From NCBI RefSeq assembly GCF_024347475.1, contig NZ_AP025488.1, positions 1,240,001-1,304,000 of the forward strand: 64,000 nt of DNA, in the 5' to 3' direction. Within the stretch, counting starts at the first letter, position 1. Every line of letters begins with the position of its first letter. The position numbers and the translations under genes are program-made. This DNA comes from Vibrio fortis (GTDB lineage Bacteria > Pseudomonadota > Gammaproteobacteria > Enterobacterales > Vibrionaceae). Shown here one piece after another: positions 41,544-50,726 of this stretch. The notes under the pieces are model-generated. The model was not told the DNA's origin. It searched no databases and saw only the letters and a list, made by a program, of their open reading frames with translations.

Positions 41544-44023
41544 TGAAGTTACATCAGATAAACATCACTCAACGACTCATTTTATCCAACCTTGTTTCGC
41601 TGCTTATAGTTAGCTTGGCTGTGATCGTTGTTATTCGCTCACTCTATTATGTCGAGTCGACACTCAAAACAGAAACGTCAACGCACGTTTCAGAGCTCAT
41701 TGTAAACTCTGAAATCAGCCGCCGCGTATTCGCGCTGACATCACGCGTTAAGCTTTTAGAGCAAACTTTTTTGTTCAGTGAAACCACGCTTTCAGAAGAA
41801 GCGTTCAATGTGGATTTTCAGCTACAAAAGTTAAGAGACTTATCGACCAATGAGGAGTTTTCCAAAAAGATTGATGCGTTCATCGACAACTTTCATCGCT
41901 TTTTAGGCAGCTCTCTGGCACTCAACAGAATTTTAAAACAGACCAATCAGATCGATATCACTCTGTCCGAGCAACTTGATCAGCTCGAATTCGCGATAGC
42001 AGACAGTAAGTTAAAGCTTATTGAACAACCTAACCTCATCAATTATGACAACGAACTCGACCTATTTAATATGTTGAGAGAGTCGTTTTTAACGTCGGGG
42101 AAAATGATTGGCGACATACACAGTCGCATCACTCCAGAAACGGAAAAGGTTCTGATCATAGAAGTCGAGAAAGAACTCGATATCTTTCTACTTCATCTAG
42201 AAAACGTTGATATTAAAACCGCCGCGGTCATCGCTGAAAAAGAGAAGATCAATAAAACGGTTAAGCGTTACAACGCCGCACTTAAACGTATTCGAGCTAA
42301 TTTAGAGCAACGCTGGCTCGTGATGGCTTCTCTGTTAGACGCACAAAGCGAGCTACTTGAAATGGTGGAAAATACGGAATCTCGAGTGCAAGGACAAGCC
42401 TTGGCGCTGACTGACAAATTAGAAAAAGAGATCGGAAACTCGCGCTTTAACGCCATCATTATCAGCCTATTCGCCGTTTTGTTATCAACACTGCTTGTGA
42501 ATCAAGTTGTTAGGCATCACATACGAAAACCATTGAACGCATTGAGGCTCGGTTTTGACCGTCTAGAGTCAGGTAGCCTTAAAAAACCGATCAATTTAGG
42601 TCGAAACGATGAATGGTCGCACTTAGAGAAAGCATATAATGATATGGCTTCTCGACTCTCTGAAGCTTATTTAGATTTAACCGAAGAGAAAAAGAATTTC
42701 GATTTTCTTGCTCATCACGATCCACTGACTGGTTTATCTAACCGTTTACTGGCAACCAAACAGCTCGACAAAGAGATTCAACAGTCCATCGAAAACAGTT
42801 CACCGTTCCTACTGTTTTACCTGGATATTGATGAGTTCAAAACCATCAACGACTCTCTCGGTCATGCGCCTGGCGACAACCTGTTGGTGAGCGTCTCTGA
42901 TATTTTGACCAGTGTTGTAGGCGATCGCGGTTTCGTTGCTCGAATGGGAGGAGATGAGTTCTTAGTCGTTTATCCGAACATGAGATTAGAAGAGAGTGAG
43001 CCGATCGCACAACGCTTGAATCATGCGCTTAGAAGACCGTATTACATTGATAACAACCCGATATTCGTCTCGGCAAGTATTGGTGTGTGCGAATACCCAA
43101 CACACGGAGCGGATCGTGAAACCTTAATTAGAAATGCGGATACTGCGATGTATCACGCTAAGCGAAATGGTAGAGATAGACACAAGGTTTATGCCGACAA
43201 AATGACCCATGAAGCTCATGATCTGATTGAAACCAACATGGGTCTTCGTCAAGCAATCGCCAATGATGAGTTGGAAGTATTTTTCCAACCGAAAGTCGAC
43301 CTCAATACCCAAGAAATTATTGGTGCTGAGGCATTAGTTCGTTGGCAGCATCCTAAGCTTGGGCTACTACCACCTATCGACTTCCTAGAAGTTGCTGAGA
43401 AGAGCGACCTAATTATCGATATTGATAAATGGGTATTCAAAAAAGTGGCTAACCTTATTACCGGATGGCAACGTGATGGTATTGACCTTGAGGGCGTCAC
43501 CTTCTCGATTAACTTCTCCGCGCGAATGTTCTACAAAACAGACCTAGCAGAGCAGTTACAGGAGATCTTGGACCAAACGGATTGTCAGCCTCATCAACTG
43601 CTGCTTGAAATAACAGAGCGCGACATGATGCGAGATTTTGAAACCTGCTCCCGCACGATAGAGCTTCTTCACTCGAAAGGTTACAAGATCGCGATTGATG
43701 ATTTTGGAACAGGGTATTCATCGCTATCGGTATTGAAAAACTTATCCGCAGATTGCGTCAAACTCGATCGCAGCTTTGTTGAGGACATCAACTCATCAAA
43801 AGTAGACTATGAAATTACATGTGCGATTCTCAAGCTCGCGCAAATACTGAACTTTTCAGTGATTGCTGAAGGCCTAGAGACACAAAGCCACGTAACAACA
43901 CTGCGCCAGATTGGCTGTAAATACGCACAAGGTTACTTCTTTGCTCGCCCACTGCCAGTTGACGATTGGGTGTCATATTATTTAGAGAACAGGGAGCAAC
44001 TTCCCAAGCAAGCCTCAGTCTAG
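41543..44023 (+). CDS. Membrane GGDEF-EAL cyclic-di-GMP enzyme with large periplasmic sensor
   Basis: TM1 (about 12-34) and TM2 (about 304-324) flank a 270-residue, almost wholly helical periplasmic region like the TorS sensor. A HAMP domain follows, then GGDEF (motif intact in RMGGDEFLVVYP, about residues 468-472) and EAL (intact in GAEALVRW, about 595; DDFGTGYSS loop present). The inhibitory RxxD site before GGDEF is missing. Both catalytic motifs look functional, so it may be bifunctional with ligand-dependent balance. The ATG at 43 in TAATG overlaps the preceding stop codon, so the binding protein is its likely partner. The LuxP paralogue is transcribed divergently. Confidence 0.92.
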   Translation: MKLHQINITQRLILSNLVSLLIVSLAVIVVIRSLYYVESTLKTETSTHVSELIVNSEISRRVFALTSRVKLLEQTFLFSETTLSEEAFNVDFQLQKLRDLSTNEEFSKKIDAFIDNFHRFLGSSLALNRILKQTNQIDITLSEQLDQLEFAIADSKLKLIEQPNLINYDNELDLFNMLRESFLTSGKMIGDIHSRITPETEKVLIIEVEKELDIFLLHLENVDIKTAAVIAEKEKINKTVKRYNAALKRIRANLEQRWLVMASLLDAQSELLEMVENTESRVQGQALALTDKLEKEIGNSRFNAIIISLFAVLLSTLLVNQVVRHHIRKPLNALRLGFDRLESGSLKKPINLGRNDEWSHLEKAYNDMASRLSEAYLDLTEEKKNFDFLAHHDPLTGLSNRLLATKQLDKEIQQSIENSSPFLLFYLDIDEFKTINDSLGHAPGDNLLVSVSDILTSVVGDRGFVARMGGDEFLVVYPNMRLEESEPIAQRLNHALRRPYYIDNNPIFVSASIGVCEYPTHGADRETLIRNADTAMYHAKRNGRDRHKVYADKMTHEAHDLIETNMGLRQAIANDELEVFFQPKVDLNTQEIIGAEALVRWQHPKLGLLPPIDFLEVAEKSDLIIDIDKWVFKKVANLITGWQRDGIDLEGVTFSINFSARMFYKTDLAEQLQEILDQTDCQPHQLLLEITERDMMRDFETCSRTIELLHSKGYKIAIDDFGTGYSSLSVLKNLSADCVKLDRSFVEDINSSKVDYEITCAILKLAQILNFSVIAEGLETQSHVTTLRQIGCKYAQGYFFARPLPVDDWVSYYLENREQLPKQASV

Positions 44024-44052
44024 TTTGGCTTTTCTTTATAGTCGTCAACCAT

Positions 44053-44087
44053 TTTAACCCCAGATACACTAAACATCTGGGGTTAAA
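44053..44087. terminator. Bidirectional terminator between GGDEF-EAL and LysR genes
   Basis: A 13-bp stem built around AACCCCAGAT and its complement ATCTGGGGTT encloses a 9-base loop. It lies 29 bases after the GGDEF-EAL stop and 11 bases after the LysR stop on the other strand. Confidence 0.8.
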
Positions 44088-44098
44088 GTACACTTGAG

Positions 44099-45004
44099 TT
44101 ATGATGCTATCTCTTTTGCCGCTGCTTTCATTTTACCGCGTAACCATTTATGGCTGGGTTCATTGGTGCGGCTCGGATGCCAAATCATACACATATCTAG
44201 ATTGTCGAGATCAAAGGGTAATGGCAAAGTTTTGAGCTTGTATTTACTGCCAAAGCAGCGAACCGACGACATCGGCAACATACCAATATAGTCTGAACTC
44301 TCTATAACCGGCATCATTTCAACAACGCCAGCCGCTCGATACACGATACGACGCTTCTCTAGCTCTTGTGAGTCCTCGGCACTTAACAGGCTTTTGCGAG
44401 CATGCCATCGAGAAACAACCACATGGTCATGGGTTAGAAACTCTTCGATATCCATGCTATCGCCAATAGTCGGGTGATCTTCTCGACACACTACGACTAA
44501 CTCTTCAGTCGAAATGGCCTCATGTTTTAACATTGTGCGGCCTCTAGGAGTCATATCGACAATAAGGTCGTGCCTTTGTAATCGTAAATCTGACTCGTAA
44601 TCTTCTGTAAATAGAGGGTGAACTTCCAATGCTATGTTCGGTGCGGTTTGGCTGATTAAGTTCATCAGCGTAGGCATCAACTCATAACTCGCGGCAGACA
44701 CACAAGCGATAGAAAAGATTCGATTGGAGGTTTTAGGATCAAAGTCTCGTGATGCAGAGAGTGTCGATGTGAAGTTTTTCAGCGCCGCCGACATAGCTGG
44801 ATAAATGTCAGATGCGAAAGCTGTCGGTTCAACACCCGACGTTGTGCGATGGAACAGAGGCTCGTCATAGATATCTCTAAGCTTTGCTAGCGCTTTACTC
44901 ACCGCTGGTTGGCTTATATCCATACGAGCTGCCGCTTTAGATAAGTTCTGTTCTTCGTAAATAGCGACAAAAATAGGAATCAGGTTCAGTTCAGTGCTTT
45001 TCAT
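44099..45004 (-). CDS. LysR-family transcriptional regulator
   Basis: The N-terminal winged helix-turn-helix reads FVAIYEEQNLSKAAARMDISQPAVSKALAKLRD split over residues 12-44, followed by the linker helix and a two-subdomain effector-binding region (about 90-295). Its 301 residues match the family. It stands alone between the GGDEF-EAL gene and the Bat operon. Palindromes of T-N11-A type occur upstream of three nearby genes or operons, and this is the only LysR gene in the window, so it is the natural candidate to bind them. Effector unknown; a sulfated or phosphorylated metabolite would fit the neighbourhood. Confidence 0.92.
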   Translation of the reverse strand: MKSTELNLIPIFVAIYEEQNLSKAAARMDISQPAVSKALAKLRDIYDEPLFHRTTSGVEPTAFASDIYPAMSAALKNFTSTLSASRDFDPKTSNRIFSIACVSAASYELMPTLMNLISQTAPNIALEVHPLFTEDYESDLRLQRHDLIVDMTPRGRTMLKHEAISTEELVVVCREDHPTIGDSMDIEEFLTHDHVVVSRWHARKSLLSAEDSQELEKRRIVYRAAGVVEMMPVIESSDYIGMLPMSSVRCFGSKYKLKTLPLPFDLDNLDMCMIWHPSRTNEPSHKWLRGKMKAAAKEIAS

Positions 45005-45023
45005 AGCGCTCCAATATAACTAA

Positions 45024-45050
45024 GCAGACTCTCCATAATGAAGAGTCTGC
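45024..45050 (-). terminator. Hairpin between the Bat operon and lysR
   Basis: GCAGACTCT (45024-45032) and AGAGTCTGC (45042-45050) form a perfect 9-bp stem. The following minus-strand sequence is only moderately T-rich, so termination may be partial. Confidence 0.55.
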
Positions 45051-45108
45051 GAATGTACTTTTATAATCCTAGTTGATTCAGTGGCATAACACCGCGATAC
45101 AGCACACG

Positions 45109-46455
45109 CTATCGTGATTTTTGCTCTAAATCGGGCAAGGCTTTAGGGAAATACTTGCGCCACCAAGGCCGTCGATTGCTGCGACGATTCGGATCATTAT
45201 TGCTGTCCTTATTAATCACCGCTTTCCATACTCGTTTTAAAACATGAGTGTCTTGGCTGCCTTTTTGAAATGTAGAGTTCGTCTCAGACCAGCCTTCACT
45301 CTCAGAGCATTTATCGAGCTCCAGCAAAGATGTATTTCCTCTAAGCTCACGATAAACGAAGCCTCGAATCTTCGGCCAGTTGCCTTCTTTTACCACTCGG
45401 TGAAATGCTAACCATCTCGGTGCTGGGTGGGTCTTGTAGTAACGTCTAATCGCTAACACACTCACTACGATACCTATGACTATTAAAACCGAGACAAGCA
45501 TGGCAGCAGAGTAAGCCTTTACAAAAGACTTAAAGGTATGTTTTGCACTAAACGATGAAGATTCGAGTACCACTGTTTCTAATCGTTTCTCTTTGGTATT
45601 CCACCATTGAAAAGTCAGCTCTGGTAGTGTGAAATCGCCACCTTGTTGGATAACATAAACGGACTCTTCAATTCGCTCAGAACGGTAATCCCCTCGCTCT
45701 TGAGTATCATTTAATTTGTGCGGTTGAGGATAGGCTTGATACTGCGCTGTCGACTCATTGACCAACAAGTTAGGCAGCAACACCGACAAACTGTCTTGTG
45801 CTTTAATGGTAACCGTTCGCGTAATCGCGTCGCCTACTTTTAAATTTTCATTGGATTGTTTCCATTGCTCAACCACATCAACACTTGTTGCGCTAAACCA
45901 AGGTGTCTCATCCGTAAGCAAGCCAGAAGGCAATTGTGTTTTGAACTTAATCGGTTGTGTATAAAGCGTTCCACTCACTTTACTACCATCATCAGTTGAT
46001 ACCTCCACACCAACAGGTAGACGTGGTATCACATAATCACCGCTCTTTTGTGGATACAAGGTGATTTCCCAACGCTGCCGAGACCAAGTTTCACCGTTTT
46101 GACGCGCCGTATAATTGGTTGCAAGGGTATTCCTTTGCTTTGCAATCACATCAGCCATCTCCACGTTACCAATTCGAGTTCCGCCAGTGAACCAACGTGG
46201 TGTCCCAACCTCAATGGTCAAAACAACCTGCTCATTAACACTGAAGGTTGGAATGTCAGCCTTGGATTTGCCTTCATCGGTTGATTTAGGCTGGTCTCCG
46301 ACCCATGCCATCAACTCAAGTCGTCCTTGTTTCTGCAAGGTGTTGATATCTTGAGCCACTACCGAATGAGACGTCATGCTAATGAGCAAAACCGCCGCAA
46401 TGTACAGTGCTCTATAACTAGATAATTTCATTCGATGACGCAGAGATTTAATCAT
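45109..46455 (-). CDS. BatD-like membrane protein
   Basis: The start at 46455 follows AGGAG and overlaps the preceding gene by 8 bases. An N-terminal signal segment (about 13-32) precedes beta-rich Ig-like periplasmic domains typical of BatD (QVVLTIEVGTPRWFTGG, QSGDYVIPRLPVG-like strands, IKAQDSLSVLLPN). A transmembrane helix (about residues 305-330) leads to a basic cytosolic tail of about 110 residues. BatD proteins accompany VWA proteins BatA and BatB in MoxR operons, where they are thought to assemble or protect periplasmic enzymes. It is the last gene of the six-gene operon. Confidence 0.82.
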   Translation of the reverse strand: MIKSLRHRMKLSSYRALYIAAVLLISMTSHSVVAQDINTLQKQGRLELMAWVGDQPKSTDEGKSKADIPTFSVNEQVVLTIEVGTPRWFTGGTRIGNVEMADVIAKQRNTLATNYTARQNGETWSRQRWEITLYPQKSGDYVIPRLPVGVEVSTDDGSKVSGTLYTQPIKFKTQLPSGLLTDETPWFSATSVDVVEQWKQSNENLKVGDAITRTVTIKAQDSLSVLLPNLLVNESTAQYQAYPQPHKLNDTQERGDYRSERIEESVYVIQQGGDFTLPELTFQWWNTKEKRLETVVLESSSFSAKHTFKSFVKAYSAAMLVSVLIVIGIVVSVLAIRRYYKTHPAPRWLAFHRVVKEGNWPKIRGFVYRELRGNTSLLELDKCSESEGWSETNSTFQKGSQDTHVLKRVWKAVINKDSNNDPNRRSNRRPWWRKYFPKALPDLEQKSR

Positions 46456-48145
46456 TGTTACTCTCCTGCTCCACATCTGTTTGCGGTTCTCTTAATTGGA
46501 TTTGAAACTTCGCTTTTAAGAAGTATTTTGGATCCGCTTCTACTCTTTTCAACCATTTATCAGCCAACTCTTGGCTGCCCAGTATTTCATTGGCGTTCAA
46601 GGTTTCTTTGAGCATCAGTTCTGCAACCGTTTCTTCTTCTGCACCATCGCCCGTTCTTGGTTTATCTTGATCCAATTCAAACGACTCTTCTGGGCCATCG
46701 GTCGTGCCAGATTGGCTTTCACTGATACGGTTCACCTCTTCTACAATCCCATTAAACACGGCGAGATTGTGCTCAACTTTTTCAGCCAATTCCGCGTCTA
46801 AGTCAGGCTTCTCCAGCAATAATTTCAATAAGTCACGAGCGGCTAAATACTCCCGCTGACGTGCTAACGCTGTCGCGGAGTAATAGACACCTAAATCGGT
46901 CTTGGTTTGTAAGAAGGCGCTATGAGCAAGCTTAAATTCACGCGCATAGTAGTAAGCGACTCCTTTTCTCAATGGGTCTTGAAAATGTTTGGCTGCTTCT
47001 AGATATTCTTGCTGATTGAGTAATCGTTGTCCTTGCTGGTCAGGTGTCAGCCATAGATCCCACCACCATTGAGTCGCTTTGTCCCAAACTGTCACCTCTT
47101 CAACCTGAGTGGTTTTTTCGGCTGTTAGATGAACAGTCTCAGCCATTATCGGTTTGGCATAGAAGGTACCACTCACCAACACACATACCACACACCATTG
47201 CACTAGCCAGCCTTTTCGAAACCATAACAACATGATGAGTGCAATTGGAAACAGTAATCCATAGCCCATGTCTTTCCACGGCATCGCAGATTCGCCATTC
47301 AATTGCATGTTACGCTCAACAGCACGGTTCAAGGCTTGTATATCCGTGTCGTCAACCGTGACTTCAATGACTCGACCACCCGCTGCACTCGCAAGATCAT
47401 TCAACGCACTTAAGTCCACTGGGTTATCACTGACAATGTCGCGGTTTCCTGCGGCAAGGATCAATAGTTGATAAGGTTTGTCTTTAAAAAATGCCTCATA
47501 GGCTTTGATCGTCGCTGGGTTGACCCCATCAGTCACCAACAACACCGTCGAACCCGGTTCGTTATTTAATTGCTGATCAATAAGCGGTAATGCCGTCTCT
47601 GCAATCTTCCCTTCCACTGGCATAATTTCAGGTGTAATCGCTGCTAGAAATGGCTCAAAGACTTTGCTGTCTTGCGTCACAGGCATCGCTACATGAGCAC
47701 TTCCGGAGTAGACAACCAACCCTGTATTACCGCCATTGCGTGCGGCTAGCAAGTCACGAATCTTCTGTTTCGATCTTTCCAGTCGACTTGGAGGTAAATC
47801 TTTGAGAAGCATGGTTTCACTATTATCTAGCACCACCAACATAGAGGCTTTATCCTCTCCAAAAGGAGAAGCTTCTCTCTGCCAAGTTGGACCTGCGCAA
47901 ATCAGTATTGCGATAGCCACGATCACCATCAGCAGTTTCAACGGCAGCTGTTTACGCCAACCTCGCTCTCCGATGGTTAAAGCTGTGCGTAAATGCTCAG
48001 GCAATACGTCTTTCCAGCTTGGTTTTGTCTCCTCACGCCATCTTAACCACAGCAAGAAGAACATCGGGATGAAAGCAATGAGCCATAACGGTCTGATGAA
48101 GTGAAATTGAGTAAAAACTTGCTGCAAAACGAGAGAATCAAACAT
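46448..48145 (-). CDS. BatB-like VWA membrane protein with TPR region
   Basis: Two N-terminal transmembrane helices (about 15-32, 68-86), a VWA domain with a MIDAS-like VVLDNSETMLL (Ser-x-Thr rather than the classical DxSxS), a third helix near 298-316 and a fourth near 320-340, then about 200 periplasmic residues. These contain TPR-like repeats (LLNQQEYLEAAKHFQDPLRKG, AYYYAREFKLAHSAF). This combines BatB with BatC-like TPRs in a single chain. The C-terminus is acidic. The gene overlaps its neighbours by 8 bases on each side, showing tight coupling. It probably forms a complex with the preceding BatA-like protein and MoxR. Confidence 0.85.
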   Translation of the reverse strand: MFDSLVLQQVFTQFHFIRPLWLIAFIPMFFLLWLRWREETKPSWKDVLPEHLRTALTIGERGWRKQLPLKLLMVIVAIAILICAGPTWQREASPFGEDKASMLVVLDNSETMLLKDLPPSRLERSKQKIRDLLAARNGGNTGLVVYSGSAHVAMPVTQDSKVFEPFLAAITPEIMPVEGKIAETALPLIDQQLNNEPGSTVLLVTDGVNPATIKAYEAFFKDKPYQLLILAAGNRDIVSDNPVDLSALNDLASAAGGRVIEVTVDDTDIQALNRAVERNMQLNGESAMPWKDMGYGLLFPIALIMLLWFRKGWLVQWCVVCVLVSGTFYAKPIMAETVHLTAEKTTQVEEVTVWDKATQWWWDLWLTPDQQGQRLLNQQEYLEAAKHFQDPLRKGVAYYYAREFKLAHSAFLQTKTDLGVYYSATALARQREYLAARDLLKLLLEKPDLDAELAEKVEHNLAVFNGIVEEVNRISESQSGTTDGPEESFELDQDKPRTGDGAEEETVAELMLKETLNANEILGSQELADKWLKRVEADPKYFLKAKFQIQLREPQTDVEQESNND

Positions 48146-49235
48146 TCTGTTCTCCTTGTTTTGGTTGCTGAGCTTCTGCCATCGCTGGCTTTGTTTTTCT
48201 CAATAGATTGCGACGACGCAGGGTCGCAGCACTGAATGCAGTCAAATACATAACAACCACAACTGCCATTAAATAATGATGAATCGTCTGTTTGGGACGA
48301 TAGGTTGTGCTCTCGTACAACTGAGGCTCTAGCTCGCCAATTTGTGCGTAAGCTTGTTGGAGCTCGTCTCGATTCAGAGCCTCGAATGCGCTCCCGCCTG
48401 ACTCCTTAGCCACGCGACGAATCGTCGTCATATCGAGTGCCACTTCCCCAACCGTTTGGGGATCGCCCATCGCAATAACATGAATACGGACACCTTTCGC
48501 TTTCGCGACCTTAGCGGCATCTATTGGCTCAACGAAACTGCCTGTGTCATTACCATCCGTTAGCACGATCACTACTTTTTCTCTTTCTTGATCAGACAAT
48601 TGGTCAGTAGAAGCAGTGCGTTGATTGTGGCTCTGCTCGAAAACCTTTATCGCAAGGCCAATTGCATCACCTAAATGAGTACTCTGTCCTGCCATAGCAA
48701 CATCAGTCTGATTGAGTAGTTCTAACCAAACACTCTGGTCAGCGGTGAATGGGGTTTGGACAAACGCAGCATCACCAAATAGGATAAGCCCTAAACGGTC
48801 ACCTTCTCGCGTTTTAGCAAAATCGGCCAGCACCTCTTTCGTTGCATCGAGGCGTGAGATTTTCTCTCCTTTTTGTGAGGTGAAATCTTCTTCCGCCATA
48901 GAACCAGACAGGTCAACAACCACCATCACATCTCGACCAAATTGCTCTCGAGTTTGTGGCTCGCCCAGAATGGTCGGTTTCGCCAACGCACACACGATTA
49001 AAACCCAAGTAACGATTAAAGTAACTCGTTGCCACCAGCTTGGTGTTAGCTGACTTGCGCCCTCAGATGGCGTTTCGCCTATCGCATCTACGAGGTCTCT
49101 AAAGAACGGGACTTTAATCGCCATCTGCTTGGTTCGATAAGCAGGTACAGCAAAGTAAACGAGAAACGGCAGCGGAAGAATCACTAGCCAAAGTGGGTGC
49201 TCAAATTCAAAGCTAGGTGAGATTAGATCAAGCAC
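48138..49235 (-). CDS. BatA-like VWA membrane protein
   Basis: Two N-terminal helices (about 15-30 and 70-90) precede a VWA domain with a complete MIDAS: VVVDLSGSMAEEDF (DxSxS), the Thr in TDGNDTGS and an Asp nearby. A C-terminal helix (about 320-340) follows. Length 365 suits BatA. These proteins bind divalent metal and partner through it, with MoxR providing ATP-driven remodelling. Start and stop overlap the flanking genes by 8 bases. It is the fourth gene after MoxR, DUF58 and DUF4381 genes. Confidence 0.88.
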   Translation of the reverse strand: MLDLISPSFEFEHPLWLVILPLPFLVYFAVPAYRTKQMAIKVPFFRDLVDAIGETPSEGASQLTPSWWQRVTLIVTWVLIVCALAKPTILGEPQTREQFGRDVMVVVDLSGSMAEEDFTSQKGEKISRLDATKEVLADFAKTREGDRLGLILFGDAAFVQTPFTADQSVWLELLNQTDVAMAGQSTHLGDAIGLAIKVFEQSHNQRTASTDQLSDQEREKVVIVLTDGNDTGSFVEPIDAAKVAKAKGVRIHVIAMGDPQTVGEVALDMTTIRRVAKESGGSAFEALNRDELQQAYAQIGELEPQLYESTTYRPKQTIHHYLMAVVVVMYLTAFSAATLRRRNLLRKTKPAMAEAQQPKQGEQNV

Positions 49236-49752
49236 GAGATGTCTCCTGAGGTTTCTCTGAACCTCTGTATTGGTGCACTTTCACCCATGTCGTTGCCTTT
49301 TCTAAGATCTCAACACGCTGTTCAAACGTTAGATAAACGCTTGGGTTGATTAAACTGTCTATCCAGATTTTTGAAGATTTGTCTTGGAAAATCTCTGGAT
49401 GTTTCTTAGGCAGGCAACCATCAAGCATAATCAAAGTCTGTTCACCATAAACGCTGGCATTACGGGCACTTAGATAACGCAGAACCGATTTCAGCACCTC
49501 AAAAACTCGCTTAGTAGAGCTTTTATCAGAAGGGTCGACTTTTGCTAAAGCGTCCAGCGCTTCTTGGCGATAACGGTTATGCCAGCGATAAAGAGCGTAG
49601 CGATAAGCTCCGTATACAAGTGCAATCATTAGCACCACACCAAGGATCTTCCAGCCTATGGTTTGTGGTAGCCAACTAACACTATCGGGTATCGCAACTT
49701 CTTGAATATCGCGCAGTATGTAGGTGCTAGGAGGAGTGTGTTCAATTGACAT
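49228..49752 (-). CDS. DUF4381 family membrane protein
   Basis: A 174-residue protein with one transmembrane helix (about 32-50, KILGVVLMIALVYGAYRYAL) and a basic cytosolic C-terminal part containing YRQEALDALAKVD and VLRYLSARNASVYGEQ, typical of DUF4381. This family is found almost only between DUF58 and VWA genes in MoxR operons. Its start shares one base with the preceding stop codon. Biochemical role unknown. Confidence 0.82.
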   Translation of the reverse strand: MSIEHTPPSTYILRDIQEVAIPDSVSWLPQTIGWKILGVVLMIALVYGAYRYALYRWHNRYRQEALDALAKVDPSDKSSTKRVFEVLKSVLRYLSARNASVYGEQTLIMLDGCLPKKHPEIFQDKSSKIWIDSLINPSVYLTFEQRVEILEKATTWVKVHQYRGSEKPQETSRA

Positions 49753-50714
49753 TAGCGTCCCCCCACCAGCTTTTGAAATTGAGAAACATGCTGTCCAGAG
49801 GTGTCTACTTCGATATAAGGCAAATGTTTAATCGCCATAAGCTTGGCTAGTGACTGTTTCTGAAGCGCTGCTTTTTGTGCCAAGCTTTCGCTGGCCGCTG
49901 TCACTTTGCTTTGGCTATCTAAGTTCAGTTGGTATCGACCATCACCCACCACCCACTTTGCGGTGGCCAAAGTATCAGGAAGCGCTTGCTCAAGAGGATC
50001 ACTCACCATAATTGCTAAAACGTCATTATGCTGCTGCAATTGTTGCAAACGGTCGAGATGATGCTCTTCACAATCACGCCAATCACTAATAAAGATCAAC
50101 GTAGACTGCTTAAGCCCCATACGATTAATTCTTTCTATCCAGCGGCTGAACGTTACATCGCTGCTATCATGAGAGGCGACATCTAAGCTTTGATTCGCTC
50201 TAACTAAGTTCTTCAATTGAGAAAGTAAATCATTTTGGGAACGCTGCGCTTTACTGTGGAAAAGAGCTTTATGCGATGCGATTAGGTATCCTACACGGTC
50301 ACCATCTTTGAGCACACGCCAACCACACATGGCGGCAAGTTCGGCAGCGACCACGGATTTCATGACCGATTGAGACGCAAAAAACATTGAACTTCTCTGG
50401 TCGACACAGATGATCACATTACGGTCTTTCTCTTCCGTGTAACTACGAACATGAGGCTTGCCCGTTCGCATCGTGACCTTCCAATCAAGATTACGGATAT
50501 CGTCACCAAGTTGATAATGTCTTAGTTCTTCAAAATTTAAACCACGCCCACGAAACAAAGAGTTATGACGACCAGACAACACACTGCCCGCCTTTAAGTG
50601 TGGCAGTAGAGTAAACGATTCAGCTTGAGCCTGTAATCGAACCAGCTTTGCATAATCGCAGTACAGCCGAGGGTCTAACCCTTGTGACTGTGGCGCTTGA
50701 GTTGGCTTAGCCAT
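49752..50714 (-). CDS. DUF58 domain protein
   Basis: The core motif of DUF58 is present: RGRGLNFEELRHYQLGDDIR followed by NLDWKVTMRTGKPHVR and the VWA-like strand NVIICVDQRSSMFF. At 320 residues it has no transmembrane helix, like most proteobacterial members. DUF58 proteins work with MoxR AAA ATPases and BatA/BatB; several are implicated in maturation of periplasmic enzymes, but the mechanism is not settled. It is 12 bases after moxR. Confidence 0.88.
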   Translation of the reverse strand: MAKPTQAPQSQGLDPRLYCDYAKLVRLQAQAESFTLLPHLKAGSVLSGRHNSLFRGRGLNFEELRHYQLGDDIRNLDWKVTMRTGKPHVRSYTEEKDRNVIICVDQRSSMFFASQSVMKSVVAAELAAMCGWRVLKDGDRVGYLIASHKALFHSKAQRSQNDLLSQLKNLVRANQSLDVASHDSSDVTFSRWIERINRMGLKQSTLIFISDWRDCEEHHLDRLQQLQQHNDVLAIMVSDPLEQALPDTLATAKWVVGDGRYQLNLDSQSKVTAASESLAQKAALQKQSLAKLMAIKHLPYIEVDTSGQHVSQFQKLVGGR

Positions 50715-50726
50715 AACGCCTCCCGG

